A stretch of DNA of 64,000 nt from Luteolibacter flavescens (GTDB lineage: Bacteria; Verrucomicrobiota; Verrucomicrobiia; Verrucomicrobiales; Akkermansiaceae), in contig NZ_JAPDDS010000015.1 of NCBI RefSeq assembly GCF_025950085.1, forward strand, positions 1 through 64,000. Direction: 5' to 3'. Of this stretch, positions 33,004 to 41,645 are shown piece by piece. Both the position numbers and the translations under genes were made by a program. Position 1 is the stretch's first letter; the number at the start of each line of letters is the position of its first letter. The notes below the pieces were generated by a model that saw only the letters and a list, made by a program, of their open reading frames with translations, did no database searches and had not been told where the DNA came from.

Positions 33004-34200
33004 TCATGCGTCGCTCTTCACCGAGGCCTTGCCCAGCACGCCGGGACCCCACACGGCGAGCAGCAGCGCGAAGACGACCACCACGCCGAAGGCACCCGGC
33101 AGGCCGATCCAGTGGCTGAGTCCGCCGATCGCCGGAGGTCCGGCGAGGAAGCCGAAGTAGCCGATCATCGAAACGGCAGCCACGCCCTGGCCCACGCTTT
33201 CCTCATGCGCGCGGCCACCGGCCCCGAAGAGGACGGGCACCAGGTTCGCGAGGCCGAGACCGGCGAAGCCGAGGCCGAGGAAGGTGACGGGCCACTGGTG
33301 CACCGAGATGATGAGCAGCAGGCCGATGAAGGTGAGCATGCCGCTCACGCGCAGCACGGTGAGACCGCCGAAGCGGGCCGTGACGCGGTCGCCCACCAGA
33401 CGGCCCGCAGCCATGGAGCCGGAGAACATCCCGTAGGCCAGCGGTGCCAGCCATGCCTCCGCGCCGGAGACGGTGCGGGTATAGACCGCACTCCAGTCCA
33501 TCATCACGCCCTCGGCGAAGAGCGCGAGGAAGGCCAGCGCACCGATGCGCATGATGCGGCCATTCGGCAGGGAGAAGCCGCGCTTCTTCGCTTTCACCGG
33601 CGCGGCATCGCCACCGGCCAGCGCGCCGGAGCTCGCGAAAGACGCGACCAGCAGCGCCGCGGCGATCGCGAGCGTGATCACCATCGGGGCAATCCCCTGC
33701 TTCAGCGCGAGGCCTACCAGCAGCGCCGCGACCAGGCCGCCGATGCTCCAGAGCGCCTGGAAGGTGGCCATGATCGGCTTGTCGCCCGCATTCTCCACCG
33801 TGATCGCCTGCGCATTCACCGAGACATCGAGCGAGCCCTTGAACGCTCCGAAGACCGCCGCCGCCGCGAGCAGCCAGCCGAAGCTGGGCGCTACCGCGAG
33901 CAGCGCGAGCGACACCGCGTAGCCGGGTGCCATCCACGTGAGCATCGTGCGGCTGCCATGGCGGGAGAGCGCGCGGCCGATGAGCGACATCGAGAAGAGC
34001 GCGCCGACGACGATCGCCAGGAGCACGATGCTGATGCCGGATTCATTCAGCACGAACTTCTGCTTCACCGACGGGATCATCGCCGCCCATGTGCCGAATC
34101 CGATGCCATCGACGAGGAATAATACCGAGGCCGCCCAGCGGGCGCGTGGTTGATCAATCGGCGTATCCGCCAGACCCGTGCATGCCGCTCCGTGATTCAT
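33004..34200 (-). CDS. Major facilitator superfamily transporter
   Basis: The 398-residue inner-membrane protein has about 12 transmembrane helices in two sixes (RWAASVLFLVDGIGFGTWAA, SISIVLLAIVVGALFSMS-like region, then GALAFLALFAEGVMMDWSAV) with the central basic loop KAKKRGFSLPNGR. The GFGTWAAMIPSVKQKF start and MDWSAVYTR motif resemble the YbjJ-type MFS group. The ATG at 34200 is preferred to 34251. It is divergent from the LysR gene with 71 bp between starts, which suggests regulation by it. Confidence 0.88.
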   Translation of the reverse strand: MNHGAACTGLADTPIDQPRARWAASVLFLVDGIGFGTWAAMIPSVKQKFVLNESGISIVLLAIVVGALFSMSLIGRALSRHGSRTMLTWMAPGYAVSLALLAVAPSFGWLLAAAAVFGAFKGSLDVSVNAQAITVENAGDKPIMATFQALWSIGGLVAALLVGLALKQGIAPMVITLAIAAALLVASFASSGALAGGDAAPVKAKKRGFSLPNGRIMRIGALAFLALFAEGVMMDWSAVYTRTVSGAEAWLAPLAYGMFSGSMAAGRLVGDRVTARFGGLTVLRVSGMLTFIGLLLIISVHQWPVTFLGLGFAGLGLANLVPVLFGAGGRAHEESVGQGVAAVSMIGYFGFLAGPPAIGGLSHWIGLPGAFGVVVVFALLLAVWGPGVLGKASVKSDA

Positions 34201-34271
34201 GCGGCGCAAGGTGCCTGAAATCCGGCGATTCTTCCAATGGCATGATTTCATGACCGTGATAACGTCCGGTT

Positions 34272-35147
34272 ATGGAGATGCGCGAGCTGAAATCCTTCGT
34301 CCTTCTGGCTGAACAACTTCACTTCGGAAGGGCCTCGCGGCTGCTCAACCTGAGCCAGCCCGCGCTCACGAAACAAATTCGTCGCATGGAGGACGAGCTG
34401 GGCGCGCCGCTCTTCGAGCGAGGCCGCCACGGCACCATGCTCAGCTCGCTGGGAAAGCAATTCCTGAAGGAAGCGCGCGGCGTGGTCTCCGGCTTCGACC
34501 GGCTGCTCGATGGCGCGCACACCTCGGCGCGCGGCGAGTCGGGGAATCTCTCTCTCGGCTTCGGCTTCCACACCCTGGAGCTGGTGCCGCGCGTCATCGT
34601 GAAGCTCCGCGAAACCTCACCCGGCATCCAGATCACGCTGCGCGACATGTCCACCGCCGAGCAGACCGACGCGCTGCGCAAGGGCGAGCTGGACCTTGGT
34701 TTCGTGAGACTTCCGGGCGCCGATGACTTCAAGCTGCTGCCCGTGATCAAGGACCGGCTGACGCTCGTGTCCTCCGCGGCCTACCCGCTGCCGGCGAATG
34801 CAACGCTCGGCAGTTGCCGTGATCTTCCTTTCGTCAGCATCTCGGAAGCGCGCTCGCCGGGCTTCTTCGGACACTTCCTGCAGCTCTGTGGAAAGCATTC
34901 CTTCCACCCGCGCGTGGTGCAGCAGGTGCCGGAATTCACCACCGCGCTCGCGCTCGTGCAGGCCGGACTCGGCGTCACCGTCATCCCGCAATCCGCCGGC
35001 ACCAGCCGCTTCCCCGGACTGCGCCAGCACCCGCTGCGCGATCGCGATGCGGCATGGACCGTGGCCGCCGCTTGGAGGAAAGGGGACTCGAATCCCGCAC
35101 TCGCGAAGTTCCTCGCGATCCTCAAGGTCGAGGCGAAGCGGGGATGA
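34272..35147 (+). CDS. LysR-type transcriptional regulator
   Basis: The 291-residue protein has the N-terminal HTH (MRELKSFVLLAEQLHFGRAS, then SQPALTKQIRRMEDELG, LFERGRHG) and a two-lobed effector-binding domain (GNLSLGFGFHTLELVPRVIV). Unlike the regulator at the window's left edge this one is intact. Its placement divergent from the MFS transporter gene, 71 bp away, is the classic LysR target arrangement. Effector unknown. Confidence 0.93.
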   Translation: MEMRELKSFVLLAEQLHFGRASRLLNLSQPALTKQIRRMEDELGAPLFERGRHGTMLSSLGKQFLKEARGVVSGFDRLLDGAHTSARGESGNLSLGFGFHTLELVPRVIVKLRETSPGIQITLRDMSTAEQTDALRKGELDLGFVRLPGADDFKLLPVIKDRLTLVSSAAYPLPANATLGSCRDLPFVSISEARSPGFFGHFLQLCGKHSFHPRVVQQVPEFTTALALVQAGLGVTVIPQSAGTSRFPGLRQHPLRDRDAAWTVAAAWRKGDSNPALAKFLAILKVEAKRG

Positions 35148-35260
35148 TCCACGTATACTATATAGCGTCACTCTCGCTCGGCATGACGATGCATTAGCAT
35201 GCTTCATTGATGAGCGATCATCGGATGAAGCGCACGCGGGCATCACGCTTCACGCGCCCG

Positions 35261-36310
35261 TCACTCGCCGAAGAAGTGCCGCCCGATGCGCGATGCTTCC
35301 GTCCCGTGATCGCTCTCCCAATACACGTCGCGCACGATGTCCTCCACCGTTGGCGGACTTCCCGACTTCGCGAATTTCACGGACTCGATCGCTTCCTGCT
35401 TCGCCTGCGCATCGATCTCGTCCGCCTCGGATTCATTGAGAAGGCACGCCTCCACCAGATGCCGTCTCCATAGACCGAGCGGGTCCTTGGCCTTGTGCTC
35501 CTCGATTTCCTCGCTGCTGCGGTATATCTTATGCCTCGAGTCCGCGATGTGGAATCCGTGGTACCGGTAAGTCTCGATCTCGAGCACGGTCGGCCGGCAT
35601 TCGACCCGCGCACGCTGGAGCGCATCCGACACACGGGCCCGGATCTCATAAGGGTCGCTGTCCCCGAAACGATCCCACTCGATATCGTATCCCTCGGCAC
35701 GCTTGGCGAGACACTCCTTGAAGCGGGACGAGCGCGGCACCGACATTGACATCGCATAGCCATTGTTCTCGATGATGTACACCACCGGCAGGCCGAAGAG
35801 CCCGGCGAGATTCAGCGACTCGTGATACACGCCCTGATTGACAGCGCCATCTCCCAGAAAGCAAACAGCCGCCCCCGGTATCCCGCGTTGCTTCAGCGCG
35901 AATGCGAAGCCAGCCGCGAGAGGAGTTTGCGCGGAGGCCAGAGCATACGCTCCCCAGTGATTCTGATCCGGCGCGAAGCAGGATACGGCCCCGGCCTTGC
36001 CCTTCGAGATGCCGTTCGATCTCCCGAACAGCTCGGCCATGATTCCATTCATGCCGATGCCTGCCGCCAAGCCATGCCCCAATCCCCGGAAGCCGCTGAC
36101 CGTATGGTCATCCTTTCCCAACAGCGACCGCACGGACACGGCGATCGATTCCTGGCCGATATCGAGCGGAAGCCAGCCGCCGATCTCTCCGAAGATGTAG
36201 CATTTCATCGCCTGCTGCTCGAAGCGGCGGATGCGCATCATCTGCCGCAGCAGGTCGATCTTCCCCTCCGCGGACCAGTCCCGGTTGACGGCATGTTCGC
36301 GATATTCCAT
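35261..36310 (-). CDS. Thiamine-dependent dehydrogenase E1 alpha subunit (pyruvate/acetoin type)
   Basis: The 349-residue protein is the alpha subunit of an alpha-ketoacid or acetoin dehydrogenase E1. It has LPLDIGQESIAVSVRSLLG, YRYHGFHIAD and the thiamine-diphosphate motif GDGAVNQGVYHESLNLAGLF running to IIENN. The ATG at 36310 fits the family; the longer frame is antisense to modE. No E1 beta, E2 or E3 gene lies in the window, so it is an orphan subunit whose partner is elsewhere. It is divergent from the ModE-like gene with 50 bp between starts. Confidence 0.92.
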   Translation of the reverse strand: MEYREHAVNRDWSAEGKIDLLRQMMRIRRFEQQAMKCYIFGEIGGWLPLDIGQESIAVSVRSLLGKDDHTVSGFRGLGHGLAAGIGMNGIMAELFGRSNGISKGKAGAVSCFAPDQNHWGAYALASAQTPLAAGFAFALKQRGIPGAAVCFLGDGAVNQGVYHESLNLAGLFGLPVVYIIENNGYAMSMSVPRSSRFKECLAKRAEGYDIEWDRFGDSDPYEIRARVSDALQRARVECRPTVLEIETYRYHGFHIADSRHKIYRSSEEIEEHKAKDPLGLWRRHLVEACLLNESEADEIDAQAKQEAIESVKFAKSGSPPTVEDIVRDVYWESDHGTEASRIGRHFFGE

Positions 36311-36360
36311 GGCCGCCGATTCTCTTGCAGGATCGCGGGGCGATTGGCCAGCATGGAGAC

Positions 36361-36723
36361 ATGCCCGATGACCGCCCGATCCGCCTGCTGCTTTCCGGCG
36401 AGCTTTCCTTCGGCCCGGGGAAGGCGGAGCTGCTGGAAAAGATCGCCGCACATGGCAGCCTGCAGGCCGCCGCGGCGGACATGGAGATGTCTTACATGAA
36501 GGCGTGGAAGATGGTGAAGGGCCTCAACGAGCGCTTCCGCGAACCGCTCGTCACCCTGCAGCGCGGGGGAAAGGAGCAGGGCGGCGCGGCGCTCACCACC
36601 ACCGGCCGCGAGGTGCTCGCACTCTATCAGGAAGCCGTGGCGGCGGCGGAAAAGGCCAGCCGCCCGGTGCTGGGGAAGATGCGCAGGCTGCTCGCTCCCG
36701 ATGAGACGAATTCATCGCAGTGA
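36361..36723 (+). CDS. modE: ModE-type molybdenum-responsive regulator, HTH domain only
   Basis: The 120-residue protein matches the N-terminal winged-helix of ModE: LLEKIAAHGSLQAAAADMEM, then SYMKAWKMVKGLN, LVTLQRGGKEQGGAALTTTGREVL. It lacks the C-terminal molbindin (TOBE/Mop) domains that sense molybdate in E. coli ModE, so sensing must be indirect or lost. Short ModE forms are known in other bacteria. It sits directly upstream of a palindrome resembling a ModE box and the putative molybdate genes. Start chosen at the ATG at 36361. Confidence 0.88.
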   Translation: MPDDRPIRLLLSGELSFGPGKAELLEKIAAHGSLQAAAADMEMSYMKAWKMVKGLNERFREPLVTLQRGGKEQGGAALTTTGREVLALYQEAVAAAEKASRPVLGKMRRLLAPDETNSSQ

Positions 36724-36738
36724 CGCCGCGATGCCCTC

Positions 36739-36762
36739 CGTTATACTTTTCAAAGTATAACG
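36739..36762. promoter_or_regulatory. Putative ModE operator (perfect palindrome)
   Basis: CGTTATACTTT and AAAGTATAACG form perfect 11-bp arms around a 2-bp centre. The outer CGTTATA/TATAACG halves match the E. coli ModE half-site (CGTTATA-type) as I remember it. The site lies 15 bp after the modE stop and 21 bp before the TonB receptor start, where a bound repressor would block transcription of the downstream genes. It is AT-rich in an otherwise GC-rich region. Confidence 0.75.
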
Positions 36763-36783
36763 ACGGTGCTTTCGTCGCATCCG

Positions 36784-38724
36784 ATGAAAGCACTCCCCTT
36801 GCTGTGCCTCGCGCCGATGGCGGCGTCCGCGGTCGATACGGAACTCGGTGAACTCGTCGTGGAGTCGATGAAGCCGGACATCACCCACCGGCTCACCGCG
36901 GAGGAGGTGCAGGACTTCGAGCGGCGGAATCTGGCGGAGGCGCTGGACCTGCTGCCCGGCGTGAGCCTCACCCGCATGGGCGCGCGCTCGGAGAGCATGG
37001 TCACGGTGCGCGGCTTCGACCTGCGGCAGGTGCCGCTGCACATCGATGGCATCCCCGTTTACGTCCCCTATGACGGCTATGCGGACCTCGGCCGCTTCGC
37101 CATGCCGGGCGCTGGCGAGATCGAGGTGGCGAAGGGCATCAGCCCGGTGCTCGCGGGGCCGAATGCGCTGGGCGGCCTCATCAATGTCTTCACGCGCCGC
37201 CCGACGGAAAAGCTGGAGGGCGAGGTCCACGCCGGTGCCTTCTCCGGCGGCGGCTGGCAGGCGGGCCTGAGTGCCGGGGGACGCGAGGAAAAGTTCTACT
37301 GGCAATTCGACCTCTCGTGGCAGCAGCGCAGCGGCGTGCCGCTCTCGGATGACTTCGTCCCGCGCCCGACCGAGAACGGCGGCCGCAGGAACAACTCGTG
37401 GAGCGAGGACTGGCACGCCTCCGGCCGCATCGCCTGGACGCCCGCCGTGGATGATGAATACGTGCTCGGCTTCCGCAGCCAGCGCGGCGAGAAGGGCACG
37501 CCGCCCTACGCCGGCTACGATCCCACCGTGGCACCGCGCTACTGGCAGTGGCCGTATTGGGACAAGGACACCATCTACGTGCTCACTCGTACTTCGCTCG
37601 GCACGGACACCACGCTGGAGACGAAGTGGCACTACGATACCTTCCAGAACCTGCTGCGCTCCTACGACGACGCGACCTACTCGGACCAGACGCGCGGCTA
37701 TGCCTTCAATTCCTACTACGACGACTGGATCGCCGGTGCCTCCGCGACGATCGAGAACCGCTCGCTGAAAAACGTCCGCCTCGCCGCGGCGATCCACTAC
37801 CAGCGCGACCACCACGAGGAAACGGAGCCGGGCGAGCCGGTCTTCACCTTCGAGGATGAGACCGCATCGGTCGGCTTCGAGGCGGAGTACGACTTCGGCC
37901 AGGGCGGCTCGCTCACCGCGGGCATCAGCCACGACTGGCGCAGGATCCGCGAGGCAGTGGACACGAATACCGGCCTCGGCCTCACCGGCGAGAAGAACTC
38001 CTCGTGGAATCCACAGCTCGTCTATCGCCAGGAATTCACCGACTCCCTCGAGGGCCACGTCGGCTTCGCGCAGAAGAGCCGCTTCCCCACCATCAAGGAC
38101 CGCTACTCCTACCGCCTCGGCCAGGCGATCCCGAATCCAAATCTCGATCCCGAGACGGTGAACCACTTCGACCTCGGGCTGGGCGGCACCGCGAATGAAG
38201 GTCGCTTCCAGTGGGAGGCCGGACTCTTCTACTCGCGCATCGACGATGCCATCCAGCGCGTGGACAATGTCGCCTTCACCCCGGGAGGTGCCGGGCTCTT
38301 CCAGCTCCGGAATGTCGGCGAGGTGGAGCACCGCGGCTTCGAATTCGCCGCCGCGTCGAAATTCACCGACACGATGCAGGCGGGCTTCAACTACGCGTGG
38401 ATCTCCGCGGAGAACCGCACGAACCCCGCGATCCGCATCATCAATGTCCCCGAGCACGAGCTGCTGCTCTTCGCGAAGCTGGACCTGCACGAGCGCTTCC
38501 GCCTCATCCCGTCCTTCACCTGGGCGGACTCGCGCGAGGTCGCCAGCACCGGCAAGCGAGTGGGCACCTACGCATCCGTGGACGTGAAGGCGGAGGCAAA
38601 GCTCCCCGCCGACGTGACGCTCGGCTTCGGCGTGCTCAATCTGCTTGATCGCAACCAACAGCTCGACGACGGATTCCCCGAACCAGGCCGCACCTTCTTC
38701 GCCGATGTTCGCTATGAATTTTAA
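36784..38724 (+). CDS. TonB-dependent outer-membrane receptor, probably for a molybdenum/tungsten species
   Basis: The 646-residue protein has a short signal (KALPLLCLAPMAASA), a plug domain (LAEALDLLPGVSLTRMGARS, VTVRGFDLRQVPLHIDGIPV, GPNALGGLINVFTRRP) and a 22-strand-type barrel ending in aromatic ADVRYEF. The barrel most resembles siderophore/vitamin receptors, but nothing in the sequence names the ligand. Context does: it lies between modE plus a ModE-like palindrome and modAB, with overlapping or abutting genes downstream. The ATG at 36784 gives the signal peptide; a GTG at 36766 is less likely. Confidence 0.85.
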   Translation: MKALPLLCLAPMAASAVDTELGELVVESMKPDITHRLTAEEVQDFERRNLAEALDLLPGVSLTRMGARSESMVTVRGFDLRQVPLHIDGIPVYVPYDGYADLGRFAMPGAGEIEVAKGISPVLAGPNALGGLINVFTRRPTEKLEGEVHAGAFSGGGWQAGLSAGGREEKFYWQFDLSWQQRSGVPLSDDFVPRPTENGGRRNNSWSEDWHASGRIAWTPAVDDEYVLGFRSQRGEKGTPPYAGYDPTVAPRYWQWPYWDKDTIYVLTRTSLGTDTTLETKWHYDTFQNLLRSYDDATYSDQTRGYAFNSYYDDWIAGASATIENRSLKNVRLAAAIHYQRDHHEETEPGEPVFTFEDETASVGFEAEYDFGQGGSLTAGISHDWRRIREAVDTNTGLGLTGEKNSSWNPQLVYRQEFTDSLEGHVGFAQKSRFPTIKDRYSYRLGQAIPNPNLDPETVNHFDLGLGGTANEGRFQWEAGLFYSRIDDAIQRVDNVAFTPGGAGLFQLRNVGEVEHRGFEFAAASKFTDTMQAGFNYAWISAENRTNPAIRIINVPEHELLLFAKLDLHERFRLIPSFTWADSREVASTGKRVGTYASVDVKAEAKLPADVTLGFGVLNLLDRNQQLDDGFPEPGRTFFADVRYEF

Positions 38725-39205
38725 ACCGCTCCTCACCCTCGCCGCGATCTGCCTGATCGCCCCGCTCACCGCCGCGCCCTCGCTCCGCCTGCACGATGGC
38801 AAGGAGTGGAAGGAACTCGACGCCGCCGCCCTGGCGAAGCTGCCGCGCGTGGAGATCACGGCGAAGGCCCGCGATGGAAAGGAGAAGCGCTTCTCCGGCA
38901 TCCCGCTCGCGGAGGTGCTGAAGCTGGCAGGCGCACCCGCAGGCGATACCCTGCGCGGCGCGGAGATGAACCGCGTGGTGCTCTTCACCGCGGCGGACAA
39001 TTACCAGGTCGCCTACTCGCTGGCGGAGCTGGATGCCTCCTTCCGCAAGCAGAACATCATCCTGGCCGACCAGGTGGATGGAAAACCGCTGGATGAATAC
39101 GAAGGCCCGCTGATGGTGGTCGCCGGCGATGATCTGCGCCACTCGCGGTGGATCCGCCAGGTCAAGCAACTCATCCTCACCCGCGCCATCGCCCCCGCTT
39201 CATGA
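38714..39205 (+). CDS. Small exported protein with molybdopterin-oxidoreductase-like fold
   Basis: The 163-residue protein has a signal peptide (LLTLAAICLIAPLTAA). Its domain resembles the sulfite-oxidase/Oxidored_molyb family: ALAKLPRVEITAKARDGKEK, FSGIPLAEVLKLAGAP, NYQVAYSLAEL, VDGKPLDEYEGPLMVVAGDD and RWIRQVKQLIL. The only cysteine is in the signal peptide, so the Moco-ligating cysteine of true enzymes is absent and it is unlikely to be a catalyst. It overlaps the receptor stop by 11 bp and modA by 4 bp. A periplasmic binding role in Mo uptake is inference. Confidence 0.75.
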   Translation: MNFKPLLTLAAICLIAPLTAAPSLRLHDGKEWKELDAAALAKLPRVEITAKARDGKEKRFSGIPLAEVLKLAGAPAGDTLRGAEMNRVVLFTAADNYQVAYSLAELDASFRKQNIILADQVDGKPLDEYEGPLMVVAGDDLRHSRWIRQVKQLILTRAIAPAS

Positions 39206-39930
39206 AAGCCCTGCTCCTCCTGCTGCTCGCCTCGCTGGCCGCCACCGCCGCGGAGCTCCGCGTCGCCGCCGCCGCCAGCCTCGCGGAGACCGTCACGGAA
39301 ATCGCCGCCGCTTATGAAAAGGCCCACGGGACAAAGGTGACGCCCGCCTTCGCGGGATCGAACGTGCTCGCCCGCCAGATCGAGGCAGGCGCTCCGCTCG
39401 ATGTCTTCATCTCCGCGGACGAGGCCACGATGAAGAAGGTGGAGGAGGCAAAGCTGGTGCGCGACGTGACGAAGCTGCTCACGAATTCGCTCGTCATCGT
39501 CGTGCCCGCCGAGTCCGCCACCACGGTCACCTCCGGGAAGGACCTCGCGAACTTCAAGCGCATCGCCATCGGCGATCCCGCCGCGGTCCCGGCCGGGGTG
39601 TATGCAAAGACGTGGCTGACCGGGCAAAAGCTCTGGGACAGCATCGGCCCGAAGTGCATCGGCAGCGAGAATGTCCGCGCCGCCCTGGCCGCCGTGGAGT
39701 CCGGGAATGCCGACGCGGCCATCGTTTACAAGACCGACGCCGCGATCTCGAAGAAGGTGAAGATCGCGTGGACCGTGCCCGCCAGCGAGTCCCCCGCGGT
39801 CATCTACCCGGTGGCCGTCTGCACCGGGACGAAGCAGGCGGACGAGGCGGGAAAATTTGCGGGCTTCCTGAAATCCGAAGAAGCGTCGAAGATCTTCGCG
39901 GCCCGCGGGTTCGGGCTGGCGGAGGACTAA
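39202..39930 (+). CDS. modA: Molybdate ABC transporter, periplasmic binding protein
   Basis: The 242-residue protein has a signal peptide (ALLLLLLASLAATAAE) and the ModA fold: VAAAASLAETVTEIAAAYEK, PAFAGSNVLARQIEAGAPLD, VFISADE, and ESGNADAAIVYKTDAA with the oxyanion-binding tyrosine region. It binds molybdate/tungstate in the periplasm and delivers it to ModB. ATGA overlap with the preceding gene, and modB starts at the next base after its stop, so this is a tight operon. Confidence 0.93.
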   Translation: MKALLLLLLASLAATAAELRVAAAASLAETVTEIAAAYEKAHGTKVTPAFAGSNVLARQIEAGAPLDVFISADEATMKKVEEAKLVRDVTKLLTNSLVIVVPAESATTVTSGKDLANFKRIAIGDPAAVPAGVYAKTWLTGQKLWDSIGPKCIGSENVRAALAAVESGNADAAIVYKTDAAISKKVKIAWTVPASESPAVIYPVAVCTGTKQADEAGKFAGFLKSEEASKIFAARGFGLAED

Positions 39931-40596
39931 ATGACGGCGGAAGACACCAGGCTCATCCTTTTCACGCTCGGCGTCTCCGCGGCGGCGGTCGTCGCGGCAC
40001 TGCCGCTCGGCCTCGCGCTCGGCTGGTGCCTCGCCCGCAAGCAGTGGCCGGGGAAGGCGCTGGTGGAGACGCTGGTGATGCTGCCGATGGTGGTGCCCCC
40101 GGTGGTGACCGGCCTGGTGCTGCTGAAGCTCTTCGGAAAGAAAGGTCCCTTCGGCGGCTTGCTCGAGCAATGGGGAGTGGAGGTCATCTTCACGTGGAAG
40201 GCCGTCGTGCTCTCGCTGGCCATCATGGCCTTCCCGCTGCTGCTGCGCTGCATCCGCACCGCCTTCGAGGAAGTGCCGCGCCACCTGGAAGAAGCCGCCG
40301 CCACGCTGGGCAAGACACCGTGGCAGGTCTTCACCCGCGTGAGCATCCCGCTCGCCCGCCGCGGCATCGCGGCCGGCATCGTGCTCGGCTTCGCCCGCGC
40401 GCTCGGGGAATTCGGCGCGACCATGATGGTCGCCGGCCTCATCCCCGGGGTCACGGAGACCATCCCGCTCGCGATCTACCGCAGCTTCCACGCGGGCGAT
40501 GACGAGCGCGTCTGGATGCTCGCCGGAGTCTCCGCCGCCATCGCCTTCATCGCCCTGTGGATGGCAGGGAGACTGACGAAGGGACGGTCGCTATAG
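39931..40596 (+). CDS. modB: Molybdate ABC transporter, permease
   Basis: The 221-residue inner-membrane protein has about five to six helices and the ABC permease EAA loop (EEAAATLGKTPWQVFTRVSI, then PLARRGIAAG). VETLVMLPMVVPPVVTGLVL and RALGEFGATMMVAG are ModB signatures. It abuts modA directly. No modC ATPase gene follows; the next gene is on the opposite strand, so the ATPase must be encoded elsewhere. Confidence 0.93.
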   Translation: MTAEDTRLILFTLGVSAAAVVAALPLGLALGWCLARKQWPGKALVETLVMLPMVVPPVVTGLVLLKLFGKKGPFGGLLEQWGVEVIFTWKAVVLSLAIMAFPLLLRCIRTAFEEVPRHLEEAAATLGKTPWQVFTRVSIPLARRGIAAGIVLGFARALGEFGATMMVAGLIPGVTETIPLAIYRSFHAGDDERVWMLAGVSAAIAFIALWMAGRLTKGRSL

Positions 40597-41064
40597 GTCG
40601 CCGGTCTCCCTCGTGCTTTCGAAAAGTCGCCGGAGATAGCCATCGGCGCTCGCGTCCGATCCGGTGGCTTGCCACTCGCGAAGCAATCCCCTGCCCGAGG
40701 ATTGCCGCCCGGCGGCATCGAAATCACCGATGTCCCAGATCAACGCCAACTGCTGCACTTGGTGCAAGGCCGAGTGAAATAGGTAGTGGGGAGAGTGTCC
40801 CAAGTAAGGACCGAACCTGTTCACCATTACCCAACGCTCCGGCTTTCCCTCGTCAGCGACTTCCGCCGAGAGGAGCGTCCCGGAGACCTCGCGCCCCACG
40901 CGGATGCCATAGAGGTAGCGGGACTCGCGCTTCTTGCCGGAGTTCACGTCGATCTCGACGTCCCGGCAATTGACGGAACTCCACGGCATGAAGAACGGCA
41001 GCAGGAAAGGCGCACCCGCCACCGCGAGGATTCCGACAAGGAGAATGACCTGACGCTTGCTCAT
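40591..41064 (-). CDS. Hypothetical membrane-anchored protein
   Basis: The 157-residue protein has one N-terminal helix (QVILLVGILAVAGAPFLLPF) followed by a soluble domain (WSSVNCRDVEIDVNSGKKRE, RYLYGIRVGREVSGTLLS, HYLFHSALHQVQQLALIWDI). I recognise no family. The ATG at 41064 is chosen because the helix starts there. It converges on modB with a 6-bp 3' overlap and is unlikely to belong to the Mo operon. Confidence 0.75.
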   Translation of the reverse strand: MSKRQVILLVGILAVAGAPFLLPFFMPWSSVNCRDVEIDVNSGKKRESRYLYGIRVGREVSGTLLSAEVADEGKPERWVMVNRFGPYLGHSPHYLFHSALHQVQQLALIWDIGDFDAAGRQSSGRGLLREWQATGSDASADGYLRRLFESTRETGDL

Positions 41065-41168
41065 CGGAAATGCGACGACTTCATCCAAGCATCGCTGTGC
41101 CCGCGGATCAATCCCTTCCCACTTCGCGACTTGCCTCTGCCCCACGGAAAGCATCAGATGATGATTAG

Positions 41169-41645
41169 ATGACTCGTTCCATTCTTCTCCTCCCCTCCCT
41201 TGCGCTCGGCCTCCTGCTTGCCAGTTGTGCGGACAACCGCATGGAGAATGCCGCCGCCATCACGTCGTCCGGCAGCGCGGCGATCCATGGGACCTTCAGG
41301 CAAACCGGCGCGGGCAGCACCCTCACCGTCTGGCCCGAGGGCATCAATGGCAGCGTGGTTCCGAAGCCCAAACAGCGCGCGGACCAGGGAGCATTCCCCG
41401 TGAAGACCGGCACGAACCGCATCATGGTCCGCGCCGATACCACCCGCTATGTCGGCGTGGCGAAGCTGGCCACGAGTCGCACGACCATCGACTTCAGCGC
41501 CCGCCCGGGAGTCCGCTACGCCGTGAATGGCGACTGGACCAGCGACGGGCTTTTCGTGTGGATCGAGGAAGGCGACACCGGCAAGACCGTCGCTCCGAAG
41601 CGCGAGCTCAAGCCCGTGGAAGGCACCGTCATCTTCGTTCCGTAG
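41169..41645 (+). CDS. Hypothetical lipoprotein
   Basis: The 158-residue protein has a lipoprotein signal (LLPSLALGLLLASC, lipobox Cys about residue 20) and a beta-rich mature domain with TRYVGVAKLATSRTTIDF and GVRYAVNGDWTSDGLFVWIE. Family not recognised. Its TAG stop is the first triplet of a degenerate copy of the MITE-like repeat. Confidence 0.75.
   Translation: MTRSILLLPSLALGLLLASCADNRMENAAAITSSGSAAIHGTFRQTGAGSTLTVWPEGINGSVVPKPKQRADQGAFPVKTGTNRIMVRADTTRYVGVAKLATSRTTIDFSARPGVRYAVNGDWTSDGLFVWIEEGDTGKTVAPKRELKPVEGTVIFVP

Noticed and set aside
36712-39000. A 762-residue minus-strand open frame
   Set aside because: It is antisense to the TonB receptor and the Moco-fold gene, both with clear domains and signals.
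40600-41170. Search for modC downstream of modB
   Set aside because: The only genes here are a leftward hypothetical and a lipoprotein; no Walker motifs.
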